Assembly: GCA_018398765.1 (NCBI GenBank)
Contig: JAHBMJ010001405.1
Location: forward strand, 49,340-113,339
Source of the DNA: Chromera velia
Lineage: Eukaryota; Sar; Chromeraceae
Length of the DNA stretch: 64,000 nucleotides
Direction: 5' to 3'
Shown here: positions 1 to 12,907 of the stretch, piece after piece
How the letters are laid out: each line of letters starts with the position of its first letter
Numbering within the stretch: position 1 is the stretch's first letter
The notes under the pieces: model-generated
Told to the model about the DNA's origin: nothing
The model's input: the letters and a program-made list of their open reading frames with translations, nothing else
Databases searched by the model: none
Program-made: the position numbers and the translations under genes

Positions 1-91
1 AAGAGACCAGCGGGCTACAGTGGATGAGAGCAGGAGGGACCATTTATGCGTACTGGCCGTTTTTAATGGCGTTTTAATCTTTCAGATCCTT

Positions 92-1063
92 TCACCGGAG
101 CGGACAGCGACATGCGTCTATATTTCCGTCTCCCGCGCCCATCTGCAACGCACTGGAACGAAGATTCCCTGCCTTGCGATTTTTTACTGTTTGCAGGAAA
201 GACGTTTTTACTTTCTGAAATTTCTTTTTCTGTTGTTGTCCTTTCCAAACGGGCATGTAGCCCGTAGAGTCAAATTCGGTCATGTCATAAAACTCTTCGC
301 TGTCGTCGTCGTCGTAGTTTCTTTCGCTTCTTGTCGGAGCTGAGTCGACCTTTACAGTCTCTTGTGTTATCTTTCTCTTTCGCAGTCCCTCTGGGGTTTT
401 TGTGTTCTGCTTTTTCCAATTCTCGGTCTCCTCCTGCTCTATGTATTCTTCCACATCAAACCACGTCTCCTCCTCTTCGTCCGCGTCCTCTTCCTCCAAC
501 TCCTGCTCTGTCTGCTCAGACGAAGAGCCGCTGCGTTCCTCCACTGCAAAGAGTTCTCTCTGCAGACGCTTTGCGATGGCCTTGGCTGGACGTCTGACTG
601 CGTCGATATCTCTCGAAATCTCTTCTGCTGTTGACTCTGCTTGCTGTGTCTTTGTGAGCATCGTTTCAAATTGGGTCACGCAGATCGGGTAACCCTCGGC
701 AGAGCAGAGCTTGAGAAGGCGGACGATCGCCTTGTCACCCGAGAGGCTGCCGACAGAGCAGAATCGCCCGTCATTAGTCAGCTTGGGTTTTCCCAAAACT
801 GCGCATTCATCGTCAGAGACTTCTCGGAAGGGATCGTTGCAGAAGGCCAAAATCTCTGGAACGATCAAACAGGCAGCCGGGAGGGGGTAAATCAAATGGG
901 TCCTCGAGAGCTTCTGAGAGACCTCAGAGTACCGATTGTATACGATTTTGAGGCTTTCTTCGGCGAGAAGGATATCGTATCTGCATGCATGCATCATGAT
1001 GCATTCGATATTCACAACACAAATATACACACATGTACACAACCCGCCTCATCAATCACCTTG

Positions 1064-1136
<73 letters not shown>

Positions 1137-2353
1137 GCACTCAGATGCAACTCGTTTCTGTACCCACCAACAAGTCGAGTATCCCCGTGGACACAGTAAT
1201 CTGCCCGCCGAAACACCAACCAAGAGGCCCAAACACCCGTGCATCCCTACATGCACACCTCTCACCCTTAATTCCACATACTCCCTCCCGTAAAGAAGCT
1301 CTCCACCAACTCAACGTTCCGTACCGTTCATGCTGCCCCTCGCTTGTAAACCAACTGATTCTCACATCCGTCTAATCAACCATTCATCAAGTCACCCGTC
1401 CATCTATCCATCCATCTATCCATCCATGCACCCATGCACCCATGCATCCATCCATCCATCCATCCATCCATGCATCCATCCATCCATCTATGCACCCATG
1501 CATCCCAGTTCTCCCTTACTCATCCGTTAACCACCTACTCATCGAACTAGCGACTCACTGACGAGTTCACTGCCAGCAATTCAATTCACCCATCCACCCA
1601 CTCCACCATTTGTTTTTTTGTTCAAACACTTGTTGACATTCCAATCCATTCAATCACAAATTCATTGACCCGTGCGCAAATCTGATGACCCCCTCATTTA
1701 TCCAGTGAGTTCTTTTCCCGCTCCCTCTCTTCCACTTTTCCTCTCTCAGACACCTATCCAGACACTCACCCGGCGTCTGCGGTAACGTAGCCTCTCGAGG
1801 CAAGCATCAGAGTGCCCAGCTTGAGGTAGTAGACAACCAGCTCACGAGTCTTAGCGGGAAGCGATTGTCGTAGGCTTCCTGCCGCATTCCACACGGTGTT
1901 TTTTGCCGTCTCATATATCGTCCACAGTCGATCTGACAGGCCAAACCCATCCTCTTCTCCTCCCCCTCCCTCTCCGTCTTCGCTGGCGGACAGCCCCTGT
2001 TCTCTTCTCAGCAATTCGTCTTTGTCTGGAACACATTTATGTCTTGCCATTGACTCTCCGCACAGCGCGCTGAGCTGGACGAGAGCCTCGAGGGACTTTG
2101 AGAATCCCTCGTTCGGAAAGAACAAAAGCTTCTGATTTGTACATGTCTCCTCCAAGTCAGCGTAAATCCCGCAGAGCTGCAAACGATCCATGAACACTTC
2201 GTGCACTTGAGTACCTCGGCTGTTTGAATTAATTCTTATGAGAAAACAGTTTGTGCGTGCAAATGTCTCCCCATTTCCTGTGCTGAAGGTGAAAACAATC
2301 ATGGTGGGTGCCTACAGACAGACAGTCTATATGATTCTTCTTCTCCTCTTTTT

Positions 2354-2384
<31 letters not shown>

Positions 2385-3103
2385 GGCAGGCAGACAGACA
2401 GACAAACAGACAGACAGACAAAGAGACAGACAGACAGACAGACAGACAAACAAAGAAACAGGCAGTCTATATATTTCTTTCTTTTCCCTCCTTCTCTTCA
2501 TGTGCAAAAGAGACGAAAAAGAAGGAAGAACCAAAGACAAAGGAACAACACAATCACTCTGACAACGTGGACAGGGGGCCCGATAAGTGTAGAGTAAAGC
2601 GCCCCTTGCCTCCAACAGCTCCCGACAGAACTTCACGTGATCACTGAATTCACACGTTACTCAGTGCTGCTTCCACTCAACTTGAAGACAAGAAAGGGGA
2701 AAAGAAGTACACTGCGCTTCGAACAATTTCATACAATTCTAGAGTGGACAGACACCTAGGGTGATTTCGGTCTCTAGACAGCTGGAAGGGGGCAGGCGGA
2801 GGGACAGACAGAATGACAGACAGATAGACAGATAGACAGATAGAAGGACGAACAGACAGCGATGGGTGCATAAGGAGGGACGGAGGCAGAGAAGCTGACT
2901 TCTTCCACTTTCTTCTCGTATCCGTCCATGTCTGTGAGCCACTCCTTGAACCTCTTGATGCGGTACTTGGTGTGCGCAGCGGCGCTGCCTATATATCCCG
3001 AGACCTGATACACAGTTCTGCACGCACAACCGCATGACACACATGGGATGTTCTTCTGAAAGTATATTGAAGATTCATATGATGGACATTCTTTTTGTGC
3101 TGA

Positions 3104-3139
<36 letters not shown>

Positions 3140-3488
3140 GCACAGACAGACTATGTGGTAGAGAGAGAGAGAGAGAGAGAGACGCACAGACAAGCTATAT
3201 GGTTTCTTTCGCTCCTTTTCTTCAAAAACACAACAGACAAAAAGAAAGACACACAGACAGACAGACACACAGACAGACTATATCGTCTTTTCTTCACTTC
3301 ACTTTTTCCGAAACGCTTCCTTTCTTTCAGACAGACAGACAGACGGACGGACAGTACGCACAGCACAAACGCATACGCGCACACTTACATGCATCACTTT
3401 TCTCTCTCTCTCTATCTCTCTCTCTGAGAAACCCACACGCGCACGCACCCACGCACCCACGCACGCGCACGCACACGCACACACACAC

Positions 3489-3540
<52 letters not shown>

Positions 3541-4346
3541 CACTCTTTTGGAAATGAGGGTATCAGGTCCGACGGTGGAGTGGTGGGTGTGATTTCTGTC
3601 TGCTGTAAGGTCTTGTTTTCTCTGGATACTTTCTAAGGCCAGAAGTTTTTGTTATTCCGCATGTGCGCGTATTCATGTTGAAAGCCTATCCTCGCCGTCC
3701 ACTTTCTTCGCAGGATCTTCTGCACGTGCTTTGCCTCATCTGTTGAAAATTCTTTCCAGTTCCAGAACCCAATAAGTGACGATGATGCAGAACCCGATTG
3801 AAAACTGACTTCAACGGCATGAACAAGGGATGCATGGCATGTGCATGTAACGTGATGGCTGAGTGAATTGGTCAATGTGAACAAGAGAGTCTCTTACGGC
3901 TGATCGAACTCTTTCGGATCAGCAAAATCTCCTTTGTTGCATCTGATATGAAGGCATGTGCACAAAGTGAAGAGTAAACAAATAAACGGAGGGAGGTAGA
4001 TGAATCAAATTCAAACAAAAGGTTTTTCAAACCGTTTCAAAATGACTGACTGCGCCTTGATTGTCCATTTCAGCTGTTCAATTATGAGGGTGTACAGAAG
4101 ATCAGGAGTCAGCCAGGAGAAAGCCCCAGCCGCTGCTCCCAGCACTTGATGATCGAGCTGCAAGGCTGCGAGCGAGTCATTTCTTTCTGCAGGGCCCGTC
4201 TCCAAATAAAGTCCTCGAGACGAAGAGACCATCCGCTGTCTGAGCGGGAGCATGACGGTTGTATTGTTATTCAATGGACCGAGAAATGAAGTGCGCGCAA
4301 AGCAGGACTGCGCAAAAAGGAAGAGGAACAGCACGCTGTCCTTCAT
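92..4346 (-). CDS. Unrecognised multi-exon gene with N-terminal signal peptide
   Basis: I do not recognise this family. The start at 4346 opens with [17 protein letters not shown], a short hydrophobic stretch that reads as a signal peptide, followed by RTSFLGP. A phenylalanine just after such a segment is typical of proteins sent to secondary red plastids, so plastid targeting is possible but only inferred. Exon 1 is about 4346-4051. Further coding blocks lie near 3800-3640 (ends uncertain), 3017 to about 2925 (contains [16 protein letters not shown]), about 2190-1770 (contains [17 protein letters not shown]) and 980-92. The 1770/980 junction is firm: donor GTGAGT, acceptor TGCAG, and the frame is kept across GG+A. 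The last exon carries a long acidic, Glu-rich stretch ([20 protein letters not shown]) and a basic tail before the stop at 92. Introns hold CATC, CAGA, CA and GA arrays. The middle exon borders are approximate. Confidence 0.6.
1064..1135. repeat. (CT)n then (CA)n microsatellite
   Basis: An uninterrupted run of CT dinucleotides passes into CA dinucleotides. It lies in the last intron of the minus-strand gene. The CT-to-CA transition recurs, in either orientation, at 3397-3545 and 61800-61863. Confidence 0.9.
1398..1505. repeat. (CATC)n imperfect microsatellite
   Basis: Tandem CATC units with TATC and ATGC variants, intronic in the minus-strand gene. Its translations ([11 protein letters not shown] and similar) are artefacts of the repeat. 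Confidence 0.85.
2355..2452. repeat. (CAGA)n microsatellite
   Basis: About 25 tandem CAGA units with AAGA and CAGG variants. It is followed directly by a copy of the dispersed repeat at 2463-2545. The CAGA array plus TATAT-TTTCTT-rich module is a recurring association in this window. Confidence 0.9.
2463..2545 (+). repeat. Dispersed repeat, module 1, copy 1
   Basis: The segment with TCTTTTCCCTCCTTCTCTTC followed by ATG and a GAAAAAGAAGGAAG tail matches the segments at about 3190-3260 and 62232-62322 on the plus strand and about 8150-8060 on the minus strand. It is the most diverged of the four and borders a CAGA array. Confidence 0.6.
3107..3545. repeat. Repeat cluster: CA/GA arrays around a composite dispersed repeat
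   Basis: CA (3107-3136), GA (3159-3182), CAGA (3250-3275), CAGA/CGGA (3329-3352), CT (3400-3425) and CA then GA (3440-3540) arrays are packed together. Between them lie module 1 (about 3190-3260, with CTATATGGTTTCTTTCGCTC) and module 2 (3278-3330, with CTTCACTTCACTTTTTCCGA) of a dispersed repeat. The same pair, in the same relative order, occurs inverted at about 8232-8060. This cluster is an intron of the minus-strand gene. Confidence 0.75.
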
Positions 4347-4584
4347 GTTTATACAAATGAGCAGTCAATGTTTTCCCCTAAACGAGTTCTTCTTCGATCC
4401 CGGCGGTCATGCGATTCAGTGGATAATTTGCGCAGGCCGTTTGCACCAATACAGGTGAATGTGAGAAGTCGACGATCTTTTCTGCCATATGTATGATCTC
4501 CAGATTTCGAGTGAGAGTGTTCGTCGATCTGCAGACATGCATTCATATGTGAAGCTCTGCAGTGCTTGTATGAATTAAGAATCC

Positions 4585-4618
<34 letters not shown>

Positions 4619-5205
4619 GCATGCAAAAAAATTAGATTTAATATATATTGGGATATCGCGCGCGCGTTTATTGTTTCATGCATATATATGCCTGCATGGC
4701 CGGCCGCGAAAATCTCGCGCGCGAATGCGCGCGAACAAACCTATATAGCTTTTCATGCATGCATATGTGAACTATATATATATTAATACATGCAAATTAA
4801 CCATATGTTCTCAATATCGATACACATATATATATATAATACGTTTGTGTATGCACAATTAATTTCCGCGGCAGATGAAATGTTTTCATACATCCGAGAA
4901 ACAGTGTGTAAAGTCGGGAGGCAAAGCGCCTTCTTCTCAGGAATTTGCAGAAGAGAACGACGCACGTACACTGTTGGACACTTGCTTGGGACTCGGTTTG
5001 AGAGCGATTCGAACAGTGTTGTTCTTGCAGCGAACAACACCCCCCCACACACATTTATAAGTACATATGAACTGCCTCAGTACATAGCCGAAGAGCTCAA
5101 GGCGAAGATTCGAGAGAGAGCGAGATTCACCTTTTCTGTGCGAGGCTGCTGGATTGTCGTTTCTGAAAGCCGTTTCTCTCTGACAGCAGAAGATACCAAC
5201 CCGAG
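4347..5205. promoter_or_regulatory. Divergent spacer, presumed shared promoter region
   Basis: These 859 bases separate the start codons of the minus-strand gene (4346) and the dynein gene (5206), so both promoters and 5' leaders must lie here or in upstream non-coding exons. It contains a TA run (about 4585-4618), further TATATA stretches (about 4638, 4683, 4776, 4828) and GCGCGCG tracts. I cannot point to a convincing core promoter element or transcription start. Confidence 0.4.
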
Positions 5206-7971
5206 ATGAGATCTCACGGATACTCCGCCTTGAAGAGTTCTGAGGGGTCCAGTGCCAACAAACAGTCGGCCCAATGGGACCCTTCTGTCGTATTTCCCTA
5301 CGGCAAGGGCTCTGTCGATCCCGCAACCGGAAAGTCTGTGGTCTCGAGGACTGACAGGCAAGCGCAAATGAAGGAAAGATCGAAGAGGCTATTCAGGTTC
5401 GACGCAGCCAACGAAGTTGCCGTGTACGACATTTTTGGTACTAAGACAACGCTCTCAGGAGCTTCACCTTCTGGTACTCAGTCTCCCCAAACAACCGCAG
5501 AGTCAACCACAGAGGACAAGACAACCAGTGCGGCTCCACAAACTCTCCACGCATCCACCACTCAACAGACACAGCAGCAGCAACCCCAAGACGAACGAGA
5601 GAAAGCTGCGAAAGCTGCAAGGGATCTCCAGCATCAACATGCAGTAACATTGGCAAAGCAATTCGGCATTTCTGTTGGCAGAAGGGCGAAGAACGACGAG
5701 GAATCGACAGAGAACCAGGCAGCAAAGATTCCGAAGCATATCATGAGGATTCGCTCCCTCTACGCGAAAGTCCCGACGGGTTCCTCTCCATCTCAACCGA
5801 GGGAGGGGGCAGGAGAGGGCGCTGGGGGAGAGGAGGGGGAAGGTGCCGAAGGAGGTGCTTTGGGGGACGCGGCGGCTGGTGACGACGCGGCTCAGCAACA
5901 GTTCGCAGAGCTGGATCAATTTGCAGATCACCAGGATGCTGATGAGAACGAAGTACTCATGCAAATGCTCTCAAAGATCCACACGGGTTGGTCGGTCAAT
6001 GAGCGCTTATCCCAGCCAGCCAGCCAGCAAGTTAAAAAGCCAGTATGGTGTCAGTCAGTCAGTCAGTCAGTCAGTCAGTCAGTCAGTCAGTCAGTCAGTC
6101 AGACACTCTCCGTCACTTAATCTGTCAGTCAGTCAGGCAGGCAGGCAGGCAGGCAGTCAGCTAGAGGAACAAAATGTGCAGAACGGCGTGGGAATCAACA
6201 CCCTTAATCGTCGCTCCTCCCCCACAGTTGTTCGTTTATGCGGTCATTCATTTTCTTTTGTGCGATCTGACTCGTCCTCTCCCTCTCTCTCTCTCTCTAT
6301 TCCCCCCTGCGCCCCCCGTGGGCGTGCCTGTGTACTGATGTTGCTTTTATTGTCTGCAAACGCCTTTTCTCATGCTCTCGTGCAGGTGAAGATGCTATTG
6401 CATTCTTTGCCAAAAATGGCGCGTCCACCCCAGTCAAGTTCGTGTACTGCAACAGAAAGGGAGCCACGAACGCTTCCAGCTCCAGCCAGAGAGGGGGCCA
6501 CTCAACCGGACACTCACAGCAACAGACGGGGTCGGGGCACGTCTCTCAGAGCCTCCTGCAAAGCACCCAGGCGGCAGCCTCGGGATCTCATAATCAGGTG
6601 CCCATTCCCGGAGGTTAGTGCCTTGCTTCTGCGAACGAAGAGACATGCAAAAGTTTCTCTCCCATGTGCAATCTATTCAGATTGAATACGGACAGCAGCC
6701 AACATCTTTTGGCTAAACACCTTTTTTGGCCTTCGAGCAACTTCCTCTCTGTCGTTTCTCCCCAGGATGGAAAAGCAGACAGAGGCAGAAGGTCCTAGAA
6801 GCACAATCGGTCAAAACTGATCCAAAAAAACGCCATGCAACTCATTCTATCCGGACCACTTTTTTTTCTCTTTTTCGCCGTCTTCTCCTGTACACTCACT
6901 CACTCACTCACTTACTCATTCACTCGACCAGTGAAAAGAAAATTTGGCTGTGAGTCTGGTGTGCTAACTGCATCTGCGTGTCGCCTTTTCTGCCTGCCGG
7001 AGAAATGACGAGCCCTTTTGACTACATTCCTACAGGAAACTCCAGTGTGATCCTGTCCACTGGAGCTGGAGGACCCGGAGAGTCTCGGCCCGCCACCATC
7101 GGACCCAACGGAGACCTGATTCCCTCGACTGGGGCTGGGGGTCAGGCCGCCACCTCCAGCGGTCAAGGGGTGGGAGGCACGCAGGCGGGCATGGAGGGGG
7201 GGGGCAGGATGGACCACCGGGGCTCTGTGGGGTCTGTCGTGCAGGCGGGCCTAGAGGGATCTCCGGTTGAGGAACTGTCCCCTCACGAAGAGTTTCAACC
7301 GTACAGCCTGGTGGTGGTCCCGGAAAGCGAAATTAATGACGAGTATTTTACAATTTCGCCTACAGGGGTGGTGCACATCTGCCCGAAGCGGCCATCTGAG
7401 CGCATCACTTTGGCTGACTGGATGCACCAGACTTTAATGTTCTCTGTGTTGAGGTCGATGTCGTTCTTCAGGCACTTCCTCGGAGGGAAGGCGTTCAGAA
7501 GCTGGAGACAAACAGTACGATATTCTTCTTACCAGAAACAGAGGAAGAGACTGCAAAGAAGGTAGGTAGGTCAGTGTCTCCTTTAGGAGTTTTGTGCTTG
7601 TATTATGTGTCACGGACGGGAGTGCTCGCTCAGTTATGAGGTCACCAGACGACTTTCCAAGAGTGTGCAAGCGCGTTTCTACTTTATGCTACAACGGCTT
7701 CGTGGCCCATTGCCGATTGATTCTATTTTGATGAACAAGAATCTGTCTGACGCTACTGACCGACCCTGCAGGCTCTTCTTTGCGAAGCCTTCTTTCGTCG
7801 CCCCACTCGTCCAAATTCACTCCCTCATGCACGAGACGGCGTCGGTCCGTCTGCTCCAAATCCGAACTGATGGGTACACGTTGACAGACTTCGTGGAGAG
7901 ACAGGCACAGATGAGGACGAGCGCTTCAAAAGAATTCGACGCTCTTCAGGAACAGGTAGGTGGGTGTGTCG

Positions 7972-8013
<42 letters not shown>

Positions 8014-9123
8014 TTGTCTGTCTGTCTGTCTGTCTGTCTGAGGGAGAAGAAGAAGAAACATATAGTCTGTCTGTCTGCCTTTGTCTTTGTTGCTTTCTTT
8101 CTTTCTTTCTATTGTGTTCATGAAGAAAAGAAGGGAGAAGAAGAAACATATAGTCTGTCCACATATAGTCTGTCAAGAAAGGAAGCGATTCGGAAAAGGT
8201 GAAGTGAAGAAAAGACGACATAGTCTGTCTGTCTGTCTGTCTGAAGAAGAAATATATAGTCTGTCTGTTGTCTGTCTGTCAAGAGTTCGCTCGCCCTCGT
8301 CTGCATGTTTGCAATTGCTTGTGTCACAATCGGTATCTGACTGCTTGAAAAGATGACCACGACTTCTTCCTTCGTCTCTGGACTGCAGGTCATCACAATT
8401 GTTGACAAAATCGTGGCAGACGTCCACGCGAACACGGGATGGACAGGAAAGGAGGGGAGGGACGCGGGACTAGAGGCTGTGGCTGAGAGGAGCAGGAAGG
8501 GGAGACCGATGTGGAAAGAGAAGGAGGAAGGTCGGTCGGTGTGTTCTCTGGCTGGCCTTTTTCTTTGTGTCCGTATACTCCCATAGTGGTAAAGAAGAGG
8601 GGCAGTTCATGCGTGGCCAAGTCAGAAGGGAGAAGCCAAACGCTGTGATCGTACTTTTAGACACACACACTCACACACACGCACTCACACACACGCTCTC
8701 TCTCACACACGCACACACACAAACACACACGCAGTAAGGTAAGTACGGTCCCGTGCTCATGATTGAGCGCCAAACACCTGTGAGGAAACGGCCGTCTTGT
8801 TGGCTGTACGTGCTTCTTGCACACTTTCTTTCACGTCATCATCGCTTGCTTTGAATCCATGCATGCAGCAAAGGCCCGCGCGTACCGTCTCCGTCTGGCG
8901 GCCCTTGACGAGGCCCTGCTTGGAGACTGCATCCGTCTGGTGGACTATATGCTGGGTGCCAACCTCGTGAAGGTGGTCCTCCAGGCGGCCTCTGAACTCC
9001 TCGCGCGGTTCGAAGACTCGGGTGCCCAGACGAGGAAACTGTTCACCGTCGGTGTCCAATTTCCCAAAAACGATTCCTCCCAACTCGTCTTCGATCCAGC
9101 TCTGCAAGTCTTCCAAGTAAGCT

Positions 9124-9162
<39 letters not shown>

Positions 9163-12100
9163 CTCCCTTTCTTTTGTTGCATGATGGATGCACAACTGCA
9201 TGCTGACACAATCAATCGACGAGTCTCTGTGTCTGTCTCGATCGCGCGCTGTCGGCCTTCCTTGCCGGTCCTCATTCCATTCTGCCAACCGCTCCACAGG
9301 GGCATGCATACATCTCCCTGCATGATGTCTTCGCAGTCCTCCCTGAATGGTCTTTCTTTCGAATACCCGTTCCTTCCAGCCTGCCTGCCTGCATGCATGC
9401 ACATGTTTGCTGTGTCTCTTTTGTTTTTCTATGGCTTTTTGCCAGGCGACATCTTGAAGCTGAAAGAAATGAAATTAGTATTTATTGCTTTCACAAGAAA
9501 TCAAGGGAATCCTTTGGATCAATCAAGGCTTTTCTGCATAGATAAATCTTCTTCTGTGGATTGTATGTGAATCAATCAATCGAGCAGACGATGTTCGGAG
9601 AGCTGTGGCAGCAGTCTGTCAAGTGCGTCGACCTTGTGCACCCTCTCGTGACGATGCTCCAATATCAAGGGTGGGTCAGTGGGTCAGTGGGTGGGTGGCA
9701 GCCGCTTGTTGAGGAAGACGTGGGCGCTCTTGAAGACCCCTATCCATGCGGGCAGCTTCCTGCTCCTGTAGATATTGGTACTTCAATGACGGCCAAAATG
9801 AATGTATTTTCCCCATTGATTTTTCGCTTGTTTTGCTTTCCCTTTTTTGTTCTGCTGTTCTTCTCACGCAGTGCATGTCTGTAGATTTCTGTACACTGAC
9901 TGAGAGAGTGCAGATACGTCCACTGCCCAAACCACCTGAGTGTGGAGCAAATTCTTGATGGGAATCTCTCGTTCGGTCGGATGAGGGAGGAGGTAGAGAC
10001 GCGGCTGGTGGATGACTTCCAGAGGGCAGCCAGATGGCACGAGCACACGTTCGTCATCTGCCGCCCGATTTTTGAGTATGGGGAGCAGTGGGACGAGAAG
10101 ACATTCCTTGAGAGGGTCAGTGCGTGCTTCCTTGCGTGTGTGCGTGGGTGGGTGAGTGGGTGGGTGAGTCTGTGCGCGAGGAAGTGGGTGTTGGAGATAC
10201 TCAGCACGGAGCCGTGACGGCATATGAGAACAGAGCATGAGGGACCGAGACCTGCGGAATTCTGTGAACGAAAGCACACAGAGAGCTGCGTTCCATTCCA
10301 TTCCATTCCACAGACACACACGCAGGGGTGGGTGCATTCCTTCACTTCGAACACAAAAGTCCCCCAGCACTCATTCATTCATGCCTCTCCTCTCTGCAGG
10401 TCAAGACGATGACTGGACATACAGAGCTGCATGACGAGATGACCACAATGGAGGACTACGCACGGGATGTCGAGAGAGTGAAGACGCAAACGCAACATGG
10501 CGTGCTTGCTGTGGAGGGAAGGACGTTGAAGGCGGCGCTTTCGAAGATCCCCCAGACGGCGCTGAAGGTCATGAGGGCCGAACTTCTGAAGATGGCGAGA
10601 GCCAAAGTGCACGCGTGCGTTGACAGGTCGGTCTGCATGTGGACGCATCATCCAGCTGCTATGTTGCGACCTCAGGCAGGCAGGCAGGCATGCTGTGGAT
10701 GCGTATAATTTCCGATCTTTGCAAACCGTCGGGGACTGAATTTGATAAATCTCAAGCAACCTCGATTGAATGACGCCGAAGGGGAGTTCTGTCCATTCTT
10801 GTTTCACGCAAGAGTTTTGGTGTGAGTGCGTGCCGGAGCTTTTTTGCGTGTGAGTGCGCGTGTATTCTGCGTGCGTGCGTGCGTGTGTGTGTGTGTGTGT
10901 GTGCGTATGTGTGCGTGTATTCCCTCCACTGTTTTCTGATCTGTGTATGTCTCGGAATCCGTCTCTTTTAACCTGCCTGCACACACACCTCGTTCTCCCT
11001 TCTTTGAGAGGGTTATTAGTCCTGAAACATCCTCCTTTCTCTACGTATGTATGCGCGTATGTGAGTATGCTTGAACATTCCACCCGACTGTTTTATGCCC
11101 ACGAATCGATAAGGAGATACGCACATGACCACTGCTCCATGCATTATTATCTATCTATTTATCTGTCTGTCTGTGCAGGTTCGAGGAGGTCAATCGGAAG
11201 CTTCAGGACAAGCCGGCAGCCTCGAAGCTCGCACAATACGCAGAGTACGTCAAGGAGGAGGACGCCATCTTGAAGTCCAAACAGACGCTCTTCGACCAGC
11301 GGGTGAGTGAGTTGTCGAAGCCTGATGGATGTTTACTCTCATATTGAGATTGCAGCAGAAATGCACAAACTTATTCTGGTCTGCCAAGCTGACGGTCTTA
11401 ATTCAACGAGCGCGTTGGGTAGTATGGGGTGAATTTGAGACATGAGGTAGAGTTCCCCATTGAGTAAGAGGAAGAGTCATCATGTCTGCCCCGAATCACT
11501 TATTTCAGTCCACAATTGCTTGGAGTCGCGGTTGCCTGGCCATCTCCACTTCCCTCCTCTAGTTCCTCTCTCCTCTTTTTTCCCAGCAGATCCAGGTAGG
11601 GATTCAGATGCTCTGTGTGTGTGCTTCAAACGAGTCACCTGACTCTCTTTCCCGTCATCTGTGCTCACTCGAAATATTGAAATCTATGCTGCGTTTCCTT
11701 TCACGTCCAACCTGAGGCGTTCACTTGCCCACTCTTTCCCAAGATACTTGGTTTTGTGCTTTTTCCGTTACACTCATTTTCTGGATCTTGTTTACCTTTT
11801 TCCCTCCATACGGGTTGCAGGCTTCTGTAGATGAGATGTTTGCCATGCTGCGGCACTACAAAGTTCCAACAGAGGTCGACGACCAACAACAACTGGAACT
11901 TTTGGCCAAACACGCGGAGGACTTCGTTGAGAACATCCTCTCGGCCAGGCAACACATCAATGAGATGAAAGAGGACTCCATCAAGGACACAAGGGCAAAG
12001 TCTGAGGCGGTCAGTTAGGAGATCTGAGCGGACGACGATCGTGTGTTTTTTGCACAAGCGTCCTCTCATCGTTTTGCCTTTTTCTCCCGTCGCTCTCTGT

Positions 12101-12864
12101 AAGCATCTCCAGCCCATTTGCCCATCCTACCCCTTTTGACACGTTCACCTTTGCACTTAGGCATAGGAGTTGAGGCCGAGGTCCCTTCAGCTAAACTTGA
12201 AAGAATGACGGGATCTGTCACCAACGTATTGCAACACGAAGTAATCTGTGCGTTTGCTGGATGAGACCTGAGGAATGCCTCCCATCCCTCCATCATCATC
12301 TACCTGTTTTGTTTCAGGTGGAGGAAGCCATGGAGACTCTCTCCGTCGAGTTGAAGGGCGGAGACTTTGTGAATCCTGAGGCAATCGTCAGGGCAAAGGA
12401 CGTCATTGCAGACCTGGGGAGAATCAAGGAACAACTCGACAAACAGGCAAATCGCGCAACAATCTACGCAGAATATCAACAGCTCTTCCAAGGAAAACAA
12501 ACGGTAAGCATGATTGATCTCCTCCCTTTTGGTGACACCCGTCTTCCCGAAAAACGTGCAGCAACATTTTGGTGCCCGGTTCATGAGGCTTGCATCGTCA
12601 CTTTGTTGCCTGTCCTTCCTCCAGATAGATTTGCTCTCCAATGGCCATCAACAGGAAAGTCAGACAAAGAATTCAACACCATCTTCTTGCGCGTCATAGA
12701 TTTTGTTCGTTGTCTATGCATCTGTCTGCCTGCCTCTCTGTCTGTGTGTGTCTGTTTGTCTGTCTGTGCACGTCTGTGTGTGTCTGTCTGTCTCTGCCTA
12801 GTCAGTCTGTCTTCGTATGAATGCATCTATGGGTGTGCGGATGTACGTACGCACGCGCGGGCGC

Positions 12865-12907
<43 letters not shown>

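Larger units (their letters stand above)
5206..12503 (+). other. Dynein tail (exons 1-12)
   Basis: Exon 1 encodes a low-complexity Gln/Thr/Glu/Gly-rich leader of about 260 residues. Exon 2 then carries [11 protein letters not shown] and [11 protein letters not shown], a motif of single-headed inner-arm heavy chains, followed by a Ser/Gln/Gly-rich stretch. Exon 3 is Gly-rich, then has [20 protein letters not shown] and a basic patch. Exons 4-12 are mostly helical tail ([23 protein letters not shown]). Tails bind intermediate and light chains and the A-tubule in this family; the low-complexity leader itself has no assigned role. Confidence 0.85.

Noticed and set aside
3034-3636. 200-codon plus-strand open frame
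   Set aside because: It runs through CA, GA and CAGA arrays and has no protein-like composition; it lies over introns of the minus-strand gene.
4585-4618. TA run as a TATA box for the dynein gene
   Set aside because: It is a 30-base microsatellite about 600 bases from the start codon; nothing marks it as a promoter element.
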